NCBI RefSeq assembly: GCF_010645075.1
Contig: NZ_JAADZV010000004.1
Span: forward strand, 310,001 to 374,000
Source: Flavobacterium limi
GTDB taxonomy: Bacteria > Bacteroidota > Bacteroidia > Flavobacteriales > Flavobacteriaceae
DNA: 64,000 nt
Direction: 5' to 3'
Shown: positions 53,706 to 63,809 of the stretch, piece by piece
Numbering within the stretch: position 1 is the first letter of the stretch
How the letters are laid out: each line of letters starts with the position of its first letter
Notes under the pieces: model-generated
Seen by the model: only the letters and a program-made list of their open reading frames with translations
Databases searched by the model: none
Told to the model about the DNA's origin: nothing
Program-made: the position numbers and the translations under genes

Positions 53706-56700
53706 ATGAGTTTCATAAACAGTATTATTAAAGTCTTTGTAGGTGATAAATCACAGAAAGATGTTAAAGCTTTACAACCTTACTTAAACAAAATTAAAGC
53801 ATTTGAAGCTCCTTTAATGAGTCTTTCAAACGACGAATTAAGAGGCAGAACCGTTTACTTTAAGGATAAAATTAAAGAAGCAAGAGCTGAAAAAGATGCT
53901 AAAATTGCTTCGCTTAAAGCAGAAGTAGAAAAGATTGAAGACATCGATAAAAGAGAAGATATTTATGATGCAATAGATGCTCTTGAAAAAGAAGCTTATG
54001 AAATCTCGGAGAAAACTTTATTGGAATTACTTCCTGAAGCATTTTCTGTTGTAAAAGAAACAGCTCGTCGTTTCAAAGAAAACGCTCATATTGAAGTTAC
54101 TGCAACTGCAAAAGATCGTGAATTCTCAGCTGCAAAACCCTATATTACTATTGAAGGAGACAAAGCAGTTTGGGCTAACAAATGGAATGCGGCCGGAAAA
54201 GATATCACCTGGGACATGATTCATTACGATGTTCAGCTGATTGGTGGGATGGTATTGCACGAAGGTAAAGTTGCCGAAATGCAAACGGGAGAAGGTAAAA
54301 CTTTGGTAGCTACACTTCCTCTTTACTTAAACGCTTTGACAGGAAACGGAGTTCACTTAGTAACGGTGAATGACTACCTGGCGAAACGTGACAGCACATG
54401 GAAAGCTCCTTTATTCGAATTCCACGGTTTATCTGTAGACTGTATCGATAACCATCAGCCAAGTACCGAAGCCAGAAAAAAAGCATACGATGCCGATATC
54501 ACTTACGGAACCAACAACGAGTTTGGTTTTGACTACTTAAGAGACAACATGGCACACTCGCCTAGCGATTTAGTGCAAAGAAAACATAATTATGCCATTG
54601 TCGACGAGGTTGACTCTGTTTTAATTGATGACGCGAGAACGCCGCTTATTATTTCAGGACCGGTTCCCCAGGGAGACCGTCATGAATTTAATGAATTGAA
54701 ACCAAAAATCGAAAACTTAGTTGCACAACAACGTCAGCTAGCGAATGGTTTCTTAGCTGAGGCTAAAAAATTAATCAAAGAAGGAAATACTAAAGAAGGT
54801 GGTTTCTTACTATTAAGAGCATACAGAAGTTTACCTAAAAATAAAGCATTAATTAAATTTTTAAGTGAAGAAGGAATTAAACAATTACTTCAAAAAACTG
54901 AAAATCAATACATGCAGGATAACAATCGTGAGATGCACAAAGTAGATGAAGCTTTGTATTTCGTGATTGAAGAAAAAAACAATCAGGTAGAATTGACAGA
55001 TAATGGTATTAAATACCTTTCTGGCGATACTGATGCAGATTTCTTCGTCTTACCAGACATTGGAACCGAAATCGCCGCTATCGAAAAACAAAAATTAGAC
55101 AAAGATGCAGAAGCTGAAGCAAGAGAAAGATTATTTCAGGATTTTGGTGTAAAAAGCGAACGTATTCACACTCTTACTCAACTTTTAAAAGCATATGCTT
55201 TATTCGAAAAAGATGTAGAATATGTTATCATGGACAATAAAATTATGATTGTCGATGAACAAACAGGTCGTATCATGGACGGACGTCGTTACTCTGACGG
55301 TCTTCACCAGGCGATCGAAGCCAAAGAAAACGTAAAAATCGAAGCTGCAACTCAAACTTTTGCAACCGTTACATTACAGAATTATTTCAGAATGTACAGT
55401 AAATTAGGCGGTATGACGGGTACTGCTGTAACTGAAGCGGGTGAATTATGGCAGATATACAAACTGGATGTCGTTGAAATTCCAACCAACCGTCCAATTG
55501 CAAGACAAGACAAAGAAGACTATATCTACAAAACGACACGTGAGAAATTCAATGCTGTAATTGAAGACGTTACCGAATTATCAAAAGCAGGGAGACCGGT
55601 ATTGATTGGAACAACTTCTGTAGAGATTTCAGAGTTATTAAGCCGTATGCTTAAAATGAGAGGAATCACACACAATGTATTGAATGCTAAAATGCACAAG
55701 CAGGAGGCGCAAATCGTTGAAGAAGCCGGTAAAGCCGGAGTTGTAACTATTGCAACAAACATGGCGGGTCGTGGTACCGATATTAAATTATCTCCAGAGG
55801 TGAAAGCTGCAGGAGGTTTGGCAATCGTAGGTACAGAGCGTCATGATTCACGTCGTGTAGACAGACAGTTACGCGGTCGTTCCGGTCGCCAGGGAGATCC
55901 GGGAAGCTCGCAATTCTACGTTTCTCTTGAAGATAACCTAATGCGTTTATTTGGTTCTGAAAGAGTTGCAAAAGTAATGGACAGAATGGGATTAAAGGAA
56001 GGTGAAGTTATTCAGCATTCTATGATGACCAAATCAATCGAACGCGCTCAGAAAAAAGTAGAAGAAAACAACTTTGGTGTCCGTAAACGTTTATTAGAAT
56101 ATGATGACGTAATGAACTCGCAGCGTGAGGTAGTTTACAAACGTCGTCGCCACGCATTATTCGGAGAGCGTTTGAAGCTGGATATCGCCAATATGCTTTA
56201 TGATACCTGCGAATTAATTGTGGACCAAAACAAAGTAACTAACGATTTCAAAAATTTTGAATTTGATTTGATTCGTTACTTCGGAATCACATCTCCTATT
56301 GCTGAAGCTGATTTCTCTAAATTGTCTGAAATCGAAATCACCGGAAAAGTGTACAAAGAAGCTTTGGCTTTCTATACAGAAAAAACAGAAAGAAGTGCCA
56401 GAGAAGCTTTTCCGATTATCAAAGGAGTTTTTGAAGAGCCAAACAATCATTTTGAAAGAATTGTAGTTCCATTCACAGACGGAATCAAAACTTTGAATGT
56501 TGTTACAGATTTAAAGAAAGCTTACGAAACTGAAGGTGCTCAGTTGATTGCAGATTTCGAGAAAAACATCACACTTTCTATTGTGGATGAAGCCTGGAAA
56601 AAACATTTACGCAAAATGGACGAATTGAAACAATCTGTTCAATTAGCTGTTCACGAACAAAAAGACCCATTACTTATTTACAAACTTGAAGCTTTCAATT

Positions 56701-57047
56701 TGTTTAGAGGAATGCTGGACAACGTAAACAAAGAGGTAATTTCATTCTTATTCAAAGGTGATTTACCGGCTCAAAACGTTCCTGAAATTCACGAGGCAAG
56801 AGAAGTTCGTCAAAAAGAAAACTTACAATTAAGTAAAGACGAAATTCCAAACAGCGAAAGCATCAACCGTGAAGCAGGTGAAACTCAACAGCGTCAGGTT
56901 ACGGAAACTATCGTTAGAGATATGCCAAAAATCAACCGAAATGATACTGTAACAGTTCAGGAAGTTGCTACAGGAAAAACGGAAACAATGAAATTCAAAA
57001 AAGCGGAAACCCTAATTGCTAATGGCACATGGGTTCTTGTGAAATAA
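53706..57047 (+). CDS. secA: SecA preprotein translocase ATPase
   Basis: A 1113-residue SecA, long as in all Bacteroidota because of an insertion in the middle (about residues 340-430). Walker A MQTGEGKT (about 197), DEAD-like [16 protein letters not shown], the helicase motif [10 protein letters not shown] (about 687) and [13 protein letters not shown] are visible. It drives proteins through SecYEG. The C-terminus has no Cys-rich zinc motif; instead it ends with [19 protein letters not shown] strong terminator follows. Confidence 0.98.
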   Translation: MSFINSIIKVFVGDKSQKDVKALQPYLNKIKAFEAPLMSLSNDELRGRTVYFKDKIKEARAEKDAKIASLKAEVEKIEDIDKREDIYDAIDALEKEAYEISEKTLLELLPEAFSVVKETARRFKENAHIEVTATAKDREFSAAKPYITIEGDKAVWANKWNAAGKDITWDMIHYDVQLIGGMVLHEGKVAEMQTGEGKTLVATLPLYLNALTGNGVHLVTVNDYLAKRDSTWKAPLFEFHGLSVDCIDNHQPSTEARKKAYDADITYGTNNEFGFDYLRDNMAHSPSDLVQRKHNYAIVDEVDSVLIDDARTPLIISGPVPQGDRHEFNELKPKIENLVAQQRQLANGFLAEAKKLIKEGNTKEGGFLLLRAYRSLPKNKALIKFLSEEGIKQLLQKTENQYMQDNNREMHKVDEALYFVIEEKNNQVELTDNGIKYLSGDTDADFFVLPDIGTEIAAIEKQKLDKDAEAEARERLFQDFGVKSERIHTLTQLLKAYALFEKDVEYVIMDNKIMIVDEQTGRIMDGRRYSDGLHQAIEAKENVKIEAATQTFATVTLQNYFRMYSKLGGMTGTAVTEAGELWQIYKLDVVEIPTNRPIARQDKEDYIYKTTREKFNAVIEDVTELSKAGRPVLIGTTSVEISELLSRMLKMRGITHNVLNAKMHKQEAQIVEEAGKAGVVTIATNMAGRGTDIKLSPEVKAAGGLAIVGTERHDSRRVDRQLRGRSGRQGDPGSSQFYVSLEDNLMRLFGSERVAKVMDRMGLKEGEVIQHSMMTKSIERAQKKVEENNFGVRKRLLEYDDVMNSQREVVYKRRRHALFGERLKLDIANMLYDTCELIVDQNKVTNDFKNFEFDLIRYFGITSPIAEADFSKLSEIEITGKVYKEALAFYTEKTERSAREAFPIIKGVFEEPNNHFERIVVPFTDGIKTLNVVTDLKKAYETEGAQLIADFEKNITLSIVDEAWKKHLRKMDELKQSVQLAVHEQKDPLLIYKLEAFNLFRGMLDNVNKEVISFLFKGDLPAQNVPEIHEAREVRQKENLQLSKDEIPNSESINREAGETQQRQVTETIVRDMPKINRNDTVTVQEVATGKTETMKFKKAETLIANGTWVLVK

Positions 57048-57070
57048 CAATTTTCTAAGTAATACATTCT

Positions 57071-57106
57071 AAATCCCCAATCACAAAGTAGTTGGGGATT
57101 TTTTAT
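57071..57106 (+). terminator. terminator after secA
   Basis: Stem AAATCCCCAA / TTGGGGATTT with an 11-nt loop, then a T-run. Confidence 0.92.
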
Positions 57107-57121
57107 GTAAAAAAATTAATA

Positions 57122-57156
57122 TTTGTTCTTTGTAAAACGAATAAAATGTATTTTTG
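57122..57156 (+). promoter_or_regulatory. promoter of the metal-uptake-like unit
   Basis: TTTG at 57122-57125 and again at 57129-57132, then the exact -7 box TATTTTTG at 57149-57156 (spacing 23 or 16). It lies 24 bases before the TTG start at 57181. Confidence 0.65.
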
Positions 57157-57180
57157 CATTCGAAAACAAAGAAACAACTT

Positions 57181-57558
57181 TTGAAAAAGTTATTGATCAT
57201 ATTTCTTTCCTGCATGCTATTAGTTCCTTCTTTTGGCAGTTTCTTTGTTTATACCTCATTCAAATTAAATCAGGAAGAAATTTCAAAAACGATCTGTGTT
57301 CAGCGAAAAATGATCTTTAATTCGTGTAACGGCCGATGTGAACTTCAAAAAAGTCTAAAGAAATATGCCGACAACGAAAAAAAGATGCAAAACAACCTGA
57401 AAGAAAAAGTTGAAGTCGTTTACATCCAAAATTCACCAACAGCTAATTTCAAATTAGTTACACCTATTGAATCAGCAGCAAAACTTTTTGCTTCTTTTGA
57501 TGCGAAACCTATTTCGGTTTCCAATAGTACTTTTCATCCTCCATCCTATTTTATATAA
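57181..57558 (+). CDS. small Cys-bearing membrane or periplasmic protein, likely metal-related
   Basis: A 125-residue protein with TTG start at 57181 (MKKLLIIFLSCMLLVPSFG, signal or membrane helix). A further upstream TTG lies inside the promoter and is rejected. The conserved spot is Cys39 ... Cys49-Asn-Gly-Arg-Cys53, a CNGxC pattern that I associate with a Bacteroidota family next to metal-related TonB receptors. The rest is polar. It is 88 bp upstream of the receptor gene; the unit suggests copper or iron handling, as an inference. Confidence 0.7.
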   Translation: MKKLLIIFLSCMLLVPSFGSFFVYTSFKLNQEEISKTICVQRKMIFNSCNGRCELQKSLKKYADNEKKMQNNLKEKVEVVYIQNSPTANFKLVTPIESAAKLFASFDAKPISVSNSTFHPPSYFI

Positions 57559-57646
57559 ATTTTGATGGCATTTTGCCAAAACTGAAAACCTTTTTTGGAC
57601 CTCATCCAAACAAATTGGTTATTCTTTAAAATTTATATAATCCAAA

Positions 57647-59812
57647 ATGAAAAAAATATACTTTACCCTATTAATCATAGGGCAATGTGTCTTTGCACAA
57701 AACAAAACGGAGCAGGACACAACGAAATTTCAGGAACTTGAAAACGTTTTTATAACAGCAAATCGTACCGCAACTTTAAGAAAAGAAACTCCAGTTACCA
57801 TCAGCAAATTGACTGCTAAAACTATTAACGAAGCTAAAGCAACTGCTGTCTATGAAATTATAAATAAAACACCAGGAGTTTTAATGGTCAACTTAGGAAA
57901 TGAACAGCATATGATGTCGATTCGCCAGCCGATGACTACTAATGCTTATTATTTGTATTTAGAAGATGGCCTGCCGATTCGACCAATGGGAATCTTCAAT
58001 CACAATGCTTTATTAGAAATCAATCAGTTTAATCTTCAAAGTATTGAAGTGGTAAAAGGCCCGGTTTCTTCTTTATATGGGCCCGAAGCTGTAGGTGGAA
58101 CTATCAATCTAATTTCGATAAAACCACCTGTTGATCCTGAATTTAAATTTGGAGTTCAGGCTGATAATTATGGCTACAGAAGATTTCAGGCTGCGGGTGG
58201 TGCTACAATCGGAAAAGTTGGTTTTCATGTTGCCGGAATATCCAGTTTACAGGAAAATGGCTGGATGACCTATTCTGATTATAATAAAGACAATCTAAAC
58301 GCCAGAATAGATTACAACATCTCTCCTTCTACCCGATTGATCAGCAATACGATGTACGGAAAATATTATTCTGACATGAGCGGAAGTGTGAATGAAGAAG
58401 CCTTTAACAACAGAACTTATAAAAGTACAACCGATTTTACATATCGAAAATCAGACGCTTTAAGAACACGTTTAACTCTTGAACATGACTGGAACAGTAA
58501 TTCGAGTAGTTATATTACGGGTTATTTACGTGACAACAAATTAGGTCAAAATCCTTCCTACGGAATAAAATGGAGTCCGACAGTAAATCCTACAACTGCA
58601 AAAGGCGAAGTAAATTCAAACAACTTTAAGAGTTATGGTGCCATCGGACAGCACACGCAGCAATTTAATTTCTTAAATACCAAACTTGTCTCAGGTGCTT
58701 TATATGATTACTCTCCTGTAACCTACTGGTCGTATGTAATTGATTTGAAAGCCAATCTAAATCCGGGAGAAGCAGGAAAACAAACCGTAAATTCGTATGA
58801 AATTATTGCAGAACGTCCGGAATCAAAATTAGCAGATTATTCGGCAGATATTTACAATTATGCTGAGTATGCTCAATTGAGTTTTAGTCTTTTTGAAAAT
58901 TTAGTTTTGACATTTGGCAGTAGATATGACAATATGAAAGTCAATTATGAAAATGCATTAGATAAATCTACCGGAAGTAAAGTCTATGATAAAATAACTC
59001 ATAAAGCAGGGGCAAATTACAATCCTTTTGAATTTGCAGGATTTTATGGCAACTATTCTCAGGGCTTTGCGCCTCCGGGAATTACTTCAATTTTCAGGGC
59101 TAAACCGGGAACTGGCGGTTCAACAGGTGTTCCTGCCGAATTTTATTATAACCTGAAACCGGCAGATTTCGACAACTATGAGATTGGCGGATGGGTTTCC
59201 TTCTTTCAAAATAAATTAAACTTTGACTACGCTTTATATTATATGGAAGGCAAAAACGAACTTTTAAGTATTAAACTTGCTGATAATTCAACCGATTATC
59301 GTTCTGCCGGAGAAACCCGTCATAAAGGAATTGAGTTTGGTGCTTCCTACCGACCTTCTAAACAATTGAATATTCGTCTTGGCGGAACTTACGCACAGCA
59401 CACTTATATCGATTTTAAACTTTCAGACAAACCATCAGATCCGGTTCAGAATTTAAACGGAAAAGAAATGCCGGCTGCTCCACGATGGTCCGGAAATTCA
59501 GAGGTAAGTTATTACCCAGAGTGGCTTCCAAACCTAAGAACTTCAATCGAATGGCAGCTGGTTGGCAGTTACTATCAGGATCAGATTAATACCGTAAAAT
59601 ATGATGGTTATAATTTGTTCAATGCGAGAATTGGCTACCAATGGAGAAAAATTGAGATTTACGGAAATGTCATGAACTTAACAGATAAATTATATGCTTA
59701 TAATGTTTCAAGAACGAATGTGACAAACGCACAGCCCACTTATACGGCAGCAGCGCCAAGAACTTTTGTATTCGGAATACAATATAATTTTTCATTAAAA
59801 AATAAGTATTAG
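57647..59812 (+). CDS. TonB-dependent outer-membrane receptor
   Basis: A 721-residue receptor with a signal peptide (MKKIYFTLLIIGQCVFAQ), a plug domain (residues 30-160, VFITANRT, EIINKTPGVLMVNLGNEQHMMSIRQP, VVKGPVSSLYGPEAVGGTINLIS) and a 22-strand barrel ending in FGIQYNFSL, with aromatic C-terminal strand. It has no N-terminal carboxypeptidase-like domain, so it is not of the SusC type. With the Cys protein upstream and the PepSY protein downstream it probably takes up a metal chelate. Confidence 0.93.
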   Translation: MKKIYFTLLIIGQCVFAQNKTEQDTTKFQELENVFITANRTATLRKETPVTISKLTAKTINEAKATAVYEIINKTPGVLMVNLGNEQHMMSIRQPMTTNAYYLYLEDGLPIRPMGIFNHNALLEINQFNLQSIEVVKGPVSSLYGPEAVGGTINLISIKPPVDPEFKFGVQADNYGYRRFQAAGGATIGKVGFHVAGISSLQENGWMTYSDYNKDNLNARIDYNISPSTRLISNTMYGKYYSDMSGSVNEEAFNNRTYKSTTDFTYRKSDALRTRLTLEHDWNSNSSSYITGYLRDNKLGQNPSYGIKWSPTVNPTTAKGEVNSNNFKSYGAIGQHTQQFNFLNTKLVSGALYDYSPVTYWSYVIDLKANLNPGEAGKQTVNSYEIIAERPESKLADYSADIYNYAEYAQLSFSLFENLVLTFGSRYDNMKVNYENALDKSTGSKVYDKITHKAGANYNPFEFAGFYGNYSQGFAPPGITSIFRAKPGTGGSTGVPAEFYYNLKPADFDNYEIGGWVSFFQNKLNFDYALYYMEGKNELLSIKLADNSTDYRSAGETRHKGIEFGASYRPSKQLNIRLGGTYAQHTYIDFKLSDKPSDPVQNLNGKEMPAAPRWSGNSEVSYYPEWLPNLRTSIEWQLVGSYYQDQINTVKYDGYNLFNARIGYQWRKIEIYGNVMNLTDKLYAYNVSRTNVTNAQPTYTAAAPRTFVFGIQYNFSLKNKY

Positions 59813-59888
59813 AAGCTAATCCCGCTTTCGCCTTTATCTTTTTATGGCAGAAAAAGCCATAAAAAGGATATCGGCTCTATCGGGGCTA
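59813..59888 (+). repeat. REP-like hairpin element, copy C
   Basis: A 76-bp element directly after the receptor stop: AATCCCGCTTTCGCCTTTAT, then the perfect inner stem CTTTTTATGGC / GCCATAAAAAG (59838-59848 / 59856-59866), then GGATATCGGCTCTATC and GGGGCTA. It fills nearly the whole gap to the PepSY gene. Confidence 0.8.
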
Positions 59889-59900
59889 AAAAAACTAACA

Positions 59901-61499
59901 ATGAGTAAAGAAATAACAGCCAAAAAATCCAAAAAGAAGGATTCTAAAATCGTAAAGAAAATCAAACAGCATATGTACAAATGGCATCGTGCTATTGGTT
60001 TAATTACAATTATTCCGGTAATTTTCTGGACATTATCAGGTTTGATGCATCCGTTTATGGCGCATTTTTTTAAACCTGAAATTGCTCATGAAAAACTGGA
60101 GCAGCAAACTATTGATCAAAATCAATTGCAATTTTCGATTCAGGAAGTACTGAAACAAAACTTTATCAATGATTTTAAAAACTTTCGGATAGTTCAATTC
60201 AACGACAGAACTTATTATCAGGTAAAAATGATTCCCGGGGATTTATTGTATTTTGACACATCGAATGCAAAAAAACTCGAAAACGGTGACCAGAAATATG
60301 CCGAATGGCTTTCAAGATATTTTCTGGACGATCAAAAAAGCACTGTCAAAAAAAGTGAAATCGTAACCGAATTCACTTCTCAGTACAAATACGTAAACCG
60401 ATATTTACCTGTTTACAAATTGAGTTTTGACCGACCTGACACAATGGAAGTGTACGTAGAAACCTCATCAGGCAAACTTGCCACTTTTAATCCGGCTTCC
60501 AGACAATGGTTCATCTGGTTTTTTGATGTATTTCATAACTGGTCGTTTATAGATGCGATTTCAAACAACAGCATTCGTATTATTACAATGATTTTCCTGT
60601 TATCAATCATTGGATTATCTGCCCTAAGCGGAATCTTAATATACGGTTTACTTTGGAAACAATTCAAAAAGACGGATAGTTTACAACCCAAAAAAGGACT
60701 TCGAAAATACCATCGCCAAATTGGGATCTGGGTTTCGCTTTTTACATTAACTTTTGCTTTTAGCGGTGCCTATCACGCTACCACAAAATGGGAGCCATAC
60801 ACCTTATCGCAAATGGTTTACGAACCCACTTTTGAAACTAAAGAAATTCCCGGAGCCAATAATAAGCTCAATTTAGATTGGAATCGTTTTCAAAACATGA
60901 GCATTATTACACTAAACGACACAACTTATTATCGTTGTCAGTTGGCTGAAAAAGAAACAAAAAGATTCAAAAAACCAAAATCAGATTCTAAATGGAACAA
61001 AAAAGATGATAAAAAATCTGAAGTCGTTTACATCAATGCAACTACAAATAAAATTGCGCCAAACCTGGATTTAGAATATGCCGAATTTCTAGCTTATTAT
61101 TTTACCGATGGGGCACCAAAAGCTTCGTGCTGCGAAATGATTGATACGTCAGAAGATGATTCTCAGCCTTCATTTGAAAATATAAAATTACTTGAATCAA
61201 AAGTTCTGAATGACTTTGAAAGCAGAGAATACGGCTTTGTCAATAAAAGACTTCCGGTCGTAAAATTAGCGTATGACACGCCCGAAAGAACAACTTACTT
61301 TATCGAAACTTCAACATCACGACTAGCCGCGGTTATCAATAACTCAGACCGGGTTGAAGGTTATTCTTTTGCCATCCTGCACAAATTTTTATTTATGGAC
61401 TGGGCAGGAAAAAACATCCGTGACCTGACGATGGTTTTGGCTGCATTGACGATTTTGATTGTGAGTATTCTTGGGGTTATTTTGTTTTTGAAGAAGTAA
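59901..61499 (+). CDS. PepSY-domain membrane protein (iron or metal uptake partner)
   Basis: About 532 residues. Membrane helices lie at about 25-47 (AIGLITIIPVIFWTLSGLMH), 210-235 and 270-290 and at the end. Two PepSY-like periplasmic regions follow, and the loop KASCCEM holds a Cys pair. The ATG at 59901 is chosen, since the earlier in-frame ATG at 59844 lies inside the REP-like element. Such proteins reduce ferric or cupric complexes or assist TonB receptors. It is encoded just after the receptor. Confidence 0.85.
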   Translation: MSKEITAKKSKKKDSKIVKKIKQHMYKWHRAIGLITIIPVIFWTLSGLMHPFMAHFFKPEIAHEKLEQQTIDQNQLQFSIQEVLKQNFINDFKNFRIVQFNDRTYYQVKMIPGDLLYFDTSNAKKLENGDQKYAEWLSRYFLDDQKSTVKKSEIVTEFTSQYKYVNRYLPVYKLSFDRPDTMEVYVETSSGKLATFNPASRQWFIWFFDVFHNWSFIDAISNNSIRIITMIFLLSIIGLSALSGILIYGLLWKQFKKTDSLQPKKGLRKYHRQIGIWVSLFTLTFAFSGAYHATTKWEPYTLSQMVYEPTFETKEIPGANNKLNLDWNRFQNMSIITLNDTTYYRCQLAEKETKRFKKPKSDSKWNKKDDKKSEVVYINATTNKIAPNLDLEYAEFLAYYFTDGAPKASCCEMIDTSEDDSQPSFENIKLLESKVLNDFESREYGFVNKRLPVVKLAYDTPERTTYFIETSTSRLAAVINNSDRVEGYSFAILHKFLFMDWAGKNIRDLTMVLAALTILIVSILGVILFLKK

Positions 61500-61573
61500 C
61501 ACAAAACACTGAGATTATCAGTACTAAAGTTTATACTTTACGCATAATAAATTTAAAAATATGATACTAAAGT

Positions 61574-61616
61574 AACACCTGCAATTTTCAAATAAATTGC
61601 GGGTGTTTGTGTTTTT
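61574..61616 (+). terminator. terminator of the metal-uptake-like unit
   Basis: Stem AACACCTGCAATTT / AAATTGCGGGTGTT with one G-T pair, then a T-rich run with a G (TTGTGTTTTT). Confidence 0.75.
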
Positions 61617-61707
61617 AATATTGGATTATCAACATTAAAAAAACATCAATAAAAATTAAAATGTATGAAAAAAGAACTTTTTAAGTATCTTTATTAAAAT
61701 AATTCAC

Positions 61708-62196
61708 ATGAAAAAAACAGTACTTCTTCTATTAATTATCTCTGCCTTTAGCTCTTGTTTACGTCCTACGAATGATGATTGGGAAGAAAAACAATACAAA
61801 CCTGTATTACTTCAAAGGAGTGTTTTTGAAAAATCAATTGTGTTAGAGAATCCTCAGCCTATCCTCAAGTCTGGAAAGATTTACATAAAAGGTGATTTGA
61901 TGTTTATTAATGATATCAACAAAGGCTTTCATGTTTACGATTATTCAGATCCTAAAAATCCTATTCTTTTGCAATTTATAAAAGCGCCGGGAGCAACAGA
62001 TTTGGCTATAATTGATGACATTATTTACATCAATCAGGCTGTAGATCTGGTCACAATAACATACAATTCTGCTACAAAAAAAATGGACATTACCAACAGG
62101 AACAAAAATGTTTTTCCGCAAAAAAGATCCCCAAATGGTTTTTATGGTAATCCCAAGGAAAATGAAATCATAATTGACTGGAAAGAAAACAAATAA
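61708..62196 (+). CDS. LVIVD-type lipoprotein (short)
   Basis: A 162-residue lipoprotein (lipobox AFSSC, Cys17). Its body has the LVIVD-like pattern KIYIKGDLMFINDINKGFHVYDYSDPKNPILLQFIKAPGATDLAI and IDDIIYINQAVDLVTI. It looks like two propeller blades, fewer than a full propeller, so it may be an incomplete copy. It is 69 bp upstream of the next lipoprotein, which has the same pattern. Confidence 0.75.
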   Translation: MKKTVLLLLIISAFSSCLRPTNDDWEEKQYKPVLLQRSVFEKSIVLENPQPILKSGKIYIKGDLMFINDINKGFHVYDYSDPKNPILLQFIKAPGATDLAIIDDIIYINQAVDLVTITYNSATKKMDITNRNKNVFPQKRSPNGFYGNPKENEIIIDWKENK

Positions 62197-62265
62197 CACA
62201 CTTCCAACTTTATTCAACACTATTCCTAGAATTTTAAATAACTGATTTTTTAAACTGACTCTAAA

Positions 62266-62994
62266 ATGAGAAAAATTATATCTTTATTAATTGTTTTATT
62301 TTTAATTGGATGCTCTGATTCGGATTCATCTGGAAGTGGTGAAATTGGTCAGGGCGGTTCACTTGCCGTTTTTGCTATAAAAGGCAATTATCTTTATAGT
62401 GTGGATGAAATGAAACTAAACGTTTTTTCTTTAATTGACAAAGAGAAACCAGTAAAGGTTAATGAAATCCAGATTGGATTTAACATTGAGACCTTGTTCT
62501 CTTATGGAGAAAATCTATATATTGGATCGAGAAACGGAATGTTTATTTATTCTGTTAAAAATCCTGAAAATCCCACTAAATTATCAGCAGTACAACATTT
62601 TACGGCATGTGATCCTGTAATTGCCAATGATACCCATTCTTTTGTAACCCTAAATTCAAATACTTTTTGTGGAAATAATATTAATGTCTTACAAGTTTAT
62701 GACTCAAAAGACCTTAAAAATCCAAAATTAATACATAGCAGAACACTAACAGCTCCCAAAGGAATTGGCTTTTTTAGCACCAATTATCTATTGGTTTGTG
62801 ATGATGTAATAAAAATATTTGATATTCAGAATCCTATTGAACCCGTATTAGTTCATTCAATAGATAAAAAGTGTTTTGATGTAATCGTTAGAGATAATAC
62901 TTTATTTGCAATTGGTGATAATGGAATTTATAATTACGAGTTAAACCCGGGAAACATAAAAGATTCAAAATTACTAAGCCAGGTAAATTTCTAA
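62266..62994 (+). CDS. LVIVD-repeat lipoprotein
   Basis: A 242-residue lipoprotein (LFLIGC). A Ser/Gly-rich linker (SDSDSSGSGEIGQGG) is followed by propeller repeats: VFAIKGNYLYSVDEMKLNVFSLIDKEKPVKVNEIQIG, NLYIGSRNGMFIYSVKNPENPTKLS, INVLQVYDSKDLKNPKLIHSR, VIKIFDIQNPIEPVLVHSIDKKC. Envelope protein of unknown ligand. Its stop overlaps the stop of the convergent trmH gene. Confidence 0.8.
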   Translation: MRKIISLLIVLFLIGCSDSDSSGSGEIGQGGSLAVFAIKGNYLYSVDEMKLNVFSLIDKEKPVKVNEIQIGFNIETLFSYGENLYIGSRNGMFIYSVKNPENPTKLSAVQHFTACDPVIANDTHSFVTLNSNTFCGNNINVLQVYDSKDLKNPKLIHSRTLTAPKGIGFFSTNYLLVCDDVIKIFDIQNPIEPVLVHSIDKKCFDVIVRDNTLFAIGDNGIYNYELNPGNIKDSKLLSQVNF

Positions 62995-63647
62995 TGTTCC
63001 TGATAATATCGAGCTTCAATCCGTTTAATATCTTTGATTGAGTTTTTCGCCCAATCCAAACGTTTTACTAAAATTTCTTCATCAGATAATTGCCATTTTA
63101 TATCAGATCTTCGTAGCCTGTTCGTCAGATTCTGAATGATAATTGCTGCCGAAACAGAAATATTTAAACTCTCCGTAAAACCAACCATTGGTATTTTCAG
63201 GAAACCATCGGCTTTGTCCATAATTTCTTTAGACAATCCTTCTTTTTCTGTTCCAAAAAATAATGCGCTCGGTTTTGAAATGTCAAAATCCTCCAGCATA
63301 CAGTCTTGTTCGTGAGGTGTTGTCGCTATAATTTTGTAACCTTTGCTTTTTAAATCTGAAAGACACCCCGCAACCGAATCAAATCTATTAATATCTACCC
63401 ATTTCTGAGCACCAAGTGCAATTTCTTTATCGATTCGTTTGCCAAAACGCTGTTCAATAACATTCAGTTCCTGAATTCCGAAAACCTCACAACTGCGCAT
63501 TACCGCACTTGTATTATGCATTTGGTAGACATCTTCTACTGCAACAGTAAAATGTTTGGTACGATTTTCCAAAACATGCAAAAATCTTTCTTTGCGATTG
63601 TCAGTCAGTATATTTTCAAGAAAAGCGAGGTAATCTAAATCAATCAT
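62991..63647 (-). CDS. trmH: TrmH-family tRNA/rRNA 2'-O-methyltransferase
   Basis: A 218-residue SPOUT enzyme: motif 1 HNTSAVMRSCEVFGIQELNVIE, motif 2 SALFFGTEKEGLSKEI, motif 3 FLKIPMVGFTESLNISVSAAIIIQNL. This pattern and length fit TrmH, which methylates the ribose of G18 in tRNA, though rRNA targets cannot be excluded. The last bases overlap the stop codon of the lipoprotein gene. Confidence 0.9.
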   Translation of the reverse strand: MIDLDYLAFLENILTDNRKERFLHVLENRTKHFTVAVEDVYQMHNTSAVMRSCEVFGIQELNVIEQRFGKRIDKEIALGAQKWVDINRFDSVAGCLSDLKSKGYKIIATTPHEQDCMLEDFDISKPSALFFGTEKEGLSKEIMDKADGFLKIPMVGFTESLNISVSAAIIIQNLTNRLRRSDIKWQLSDEEILVKRLDWAKNSIKDIKRIEARYYQEH

Positions 63648-63809
63648 TTTGGTTTTGTTTGCGGCAAAAATAATAATATTTTATCATATCGAAACAAAAT
63701 GACCAAAACCCAAAAAAAGCTTTCCAATCTAAAACTGGTATGTTTTGATCCGTACTATTTCTAAAAACATTTATTTTTACTGATTACTAACCACCTCAAA
63801 ACAGCCTTA

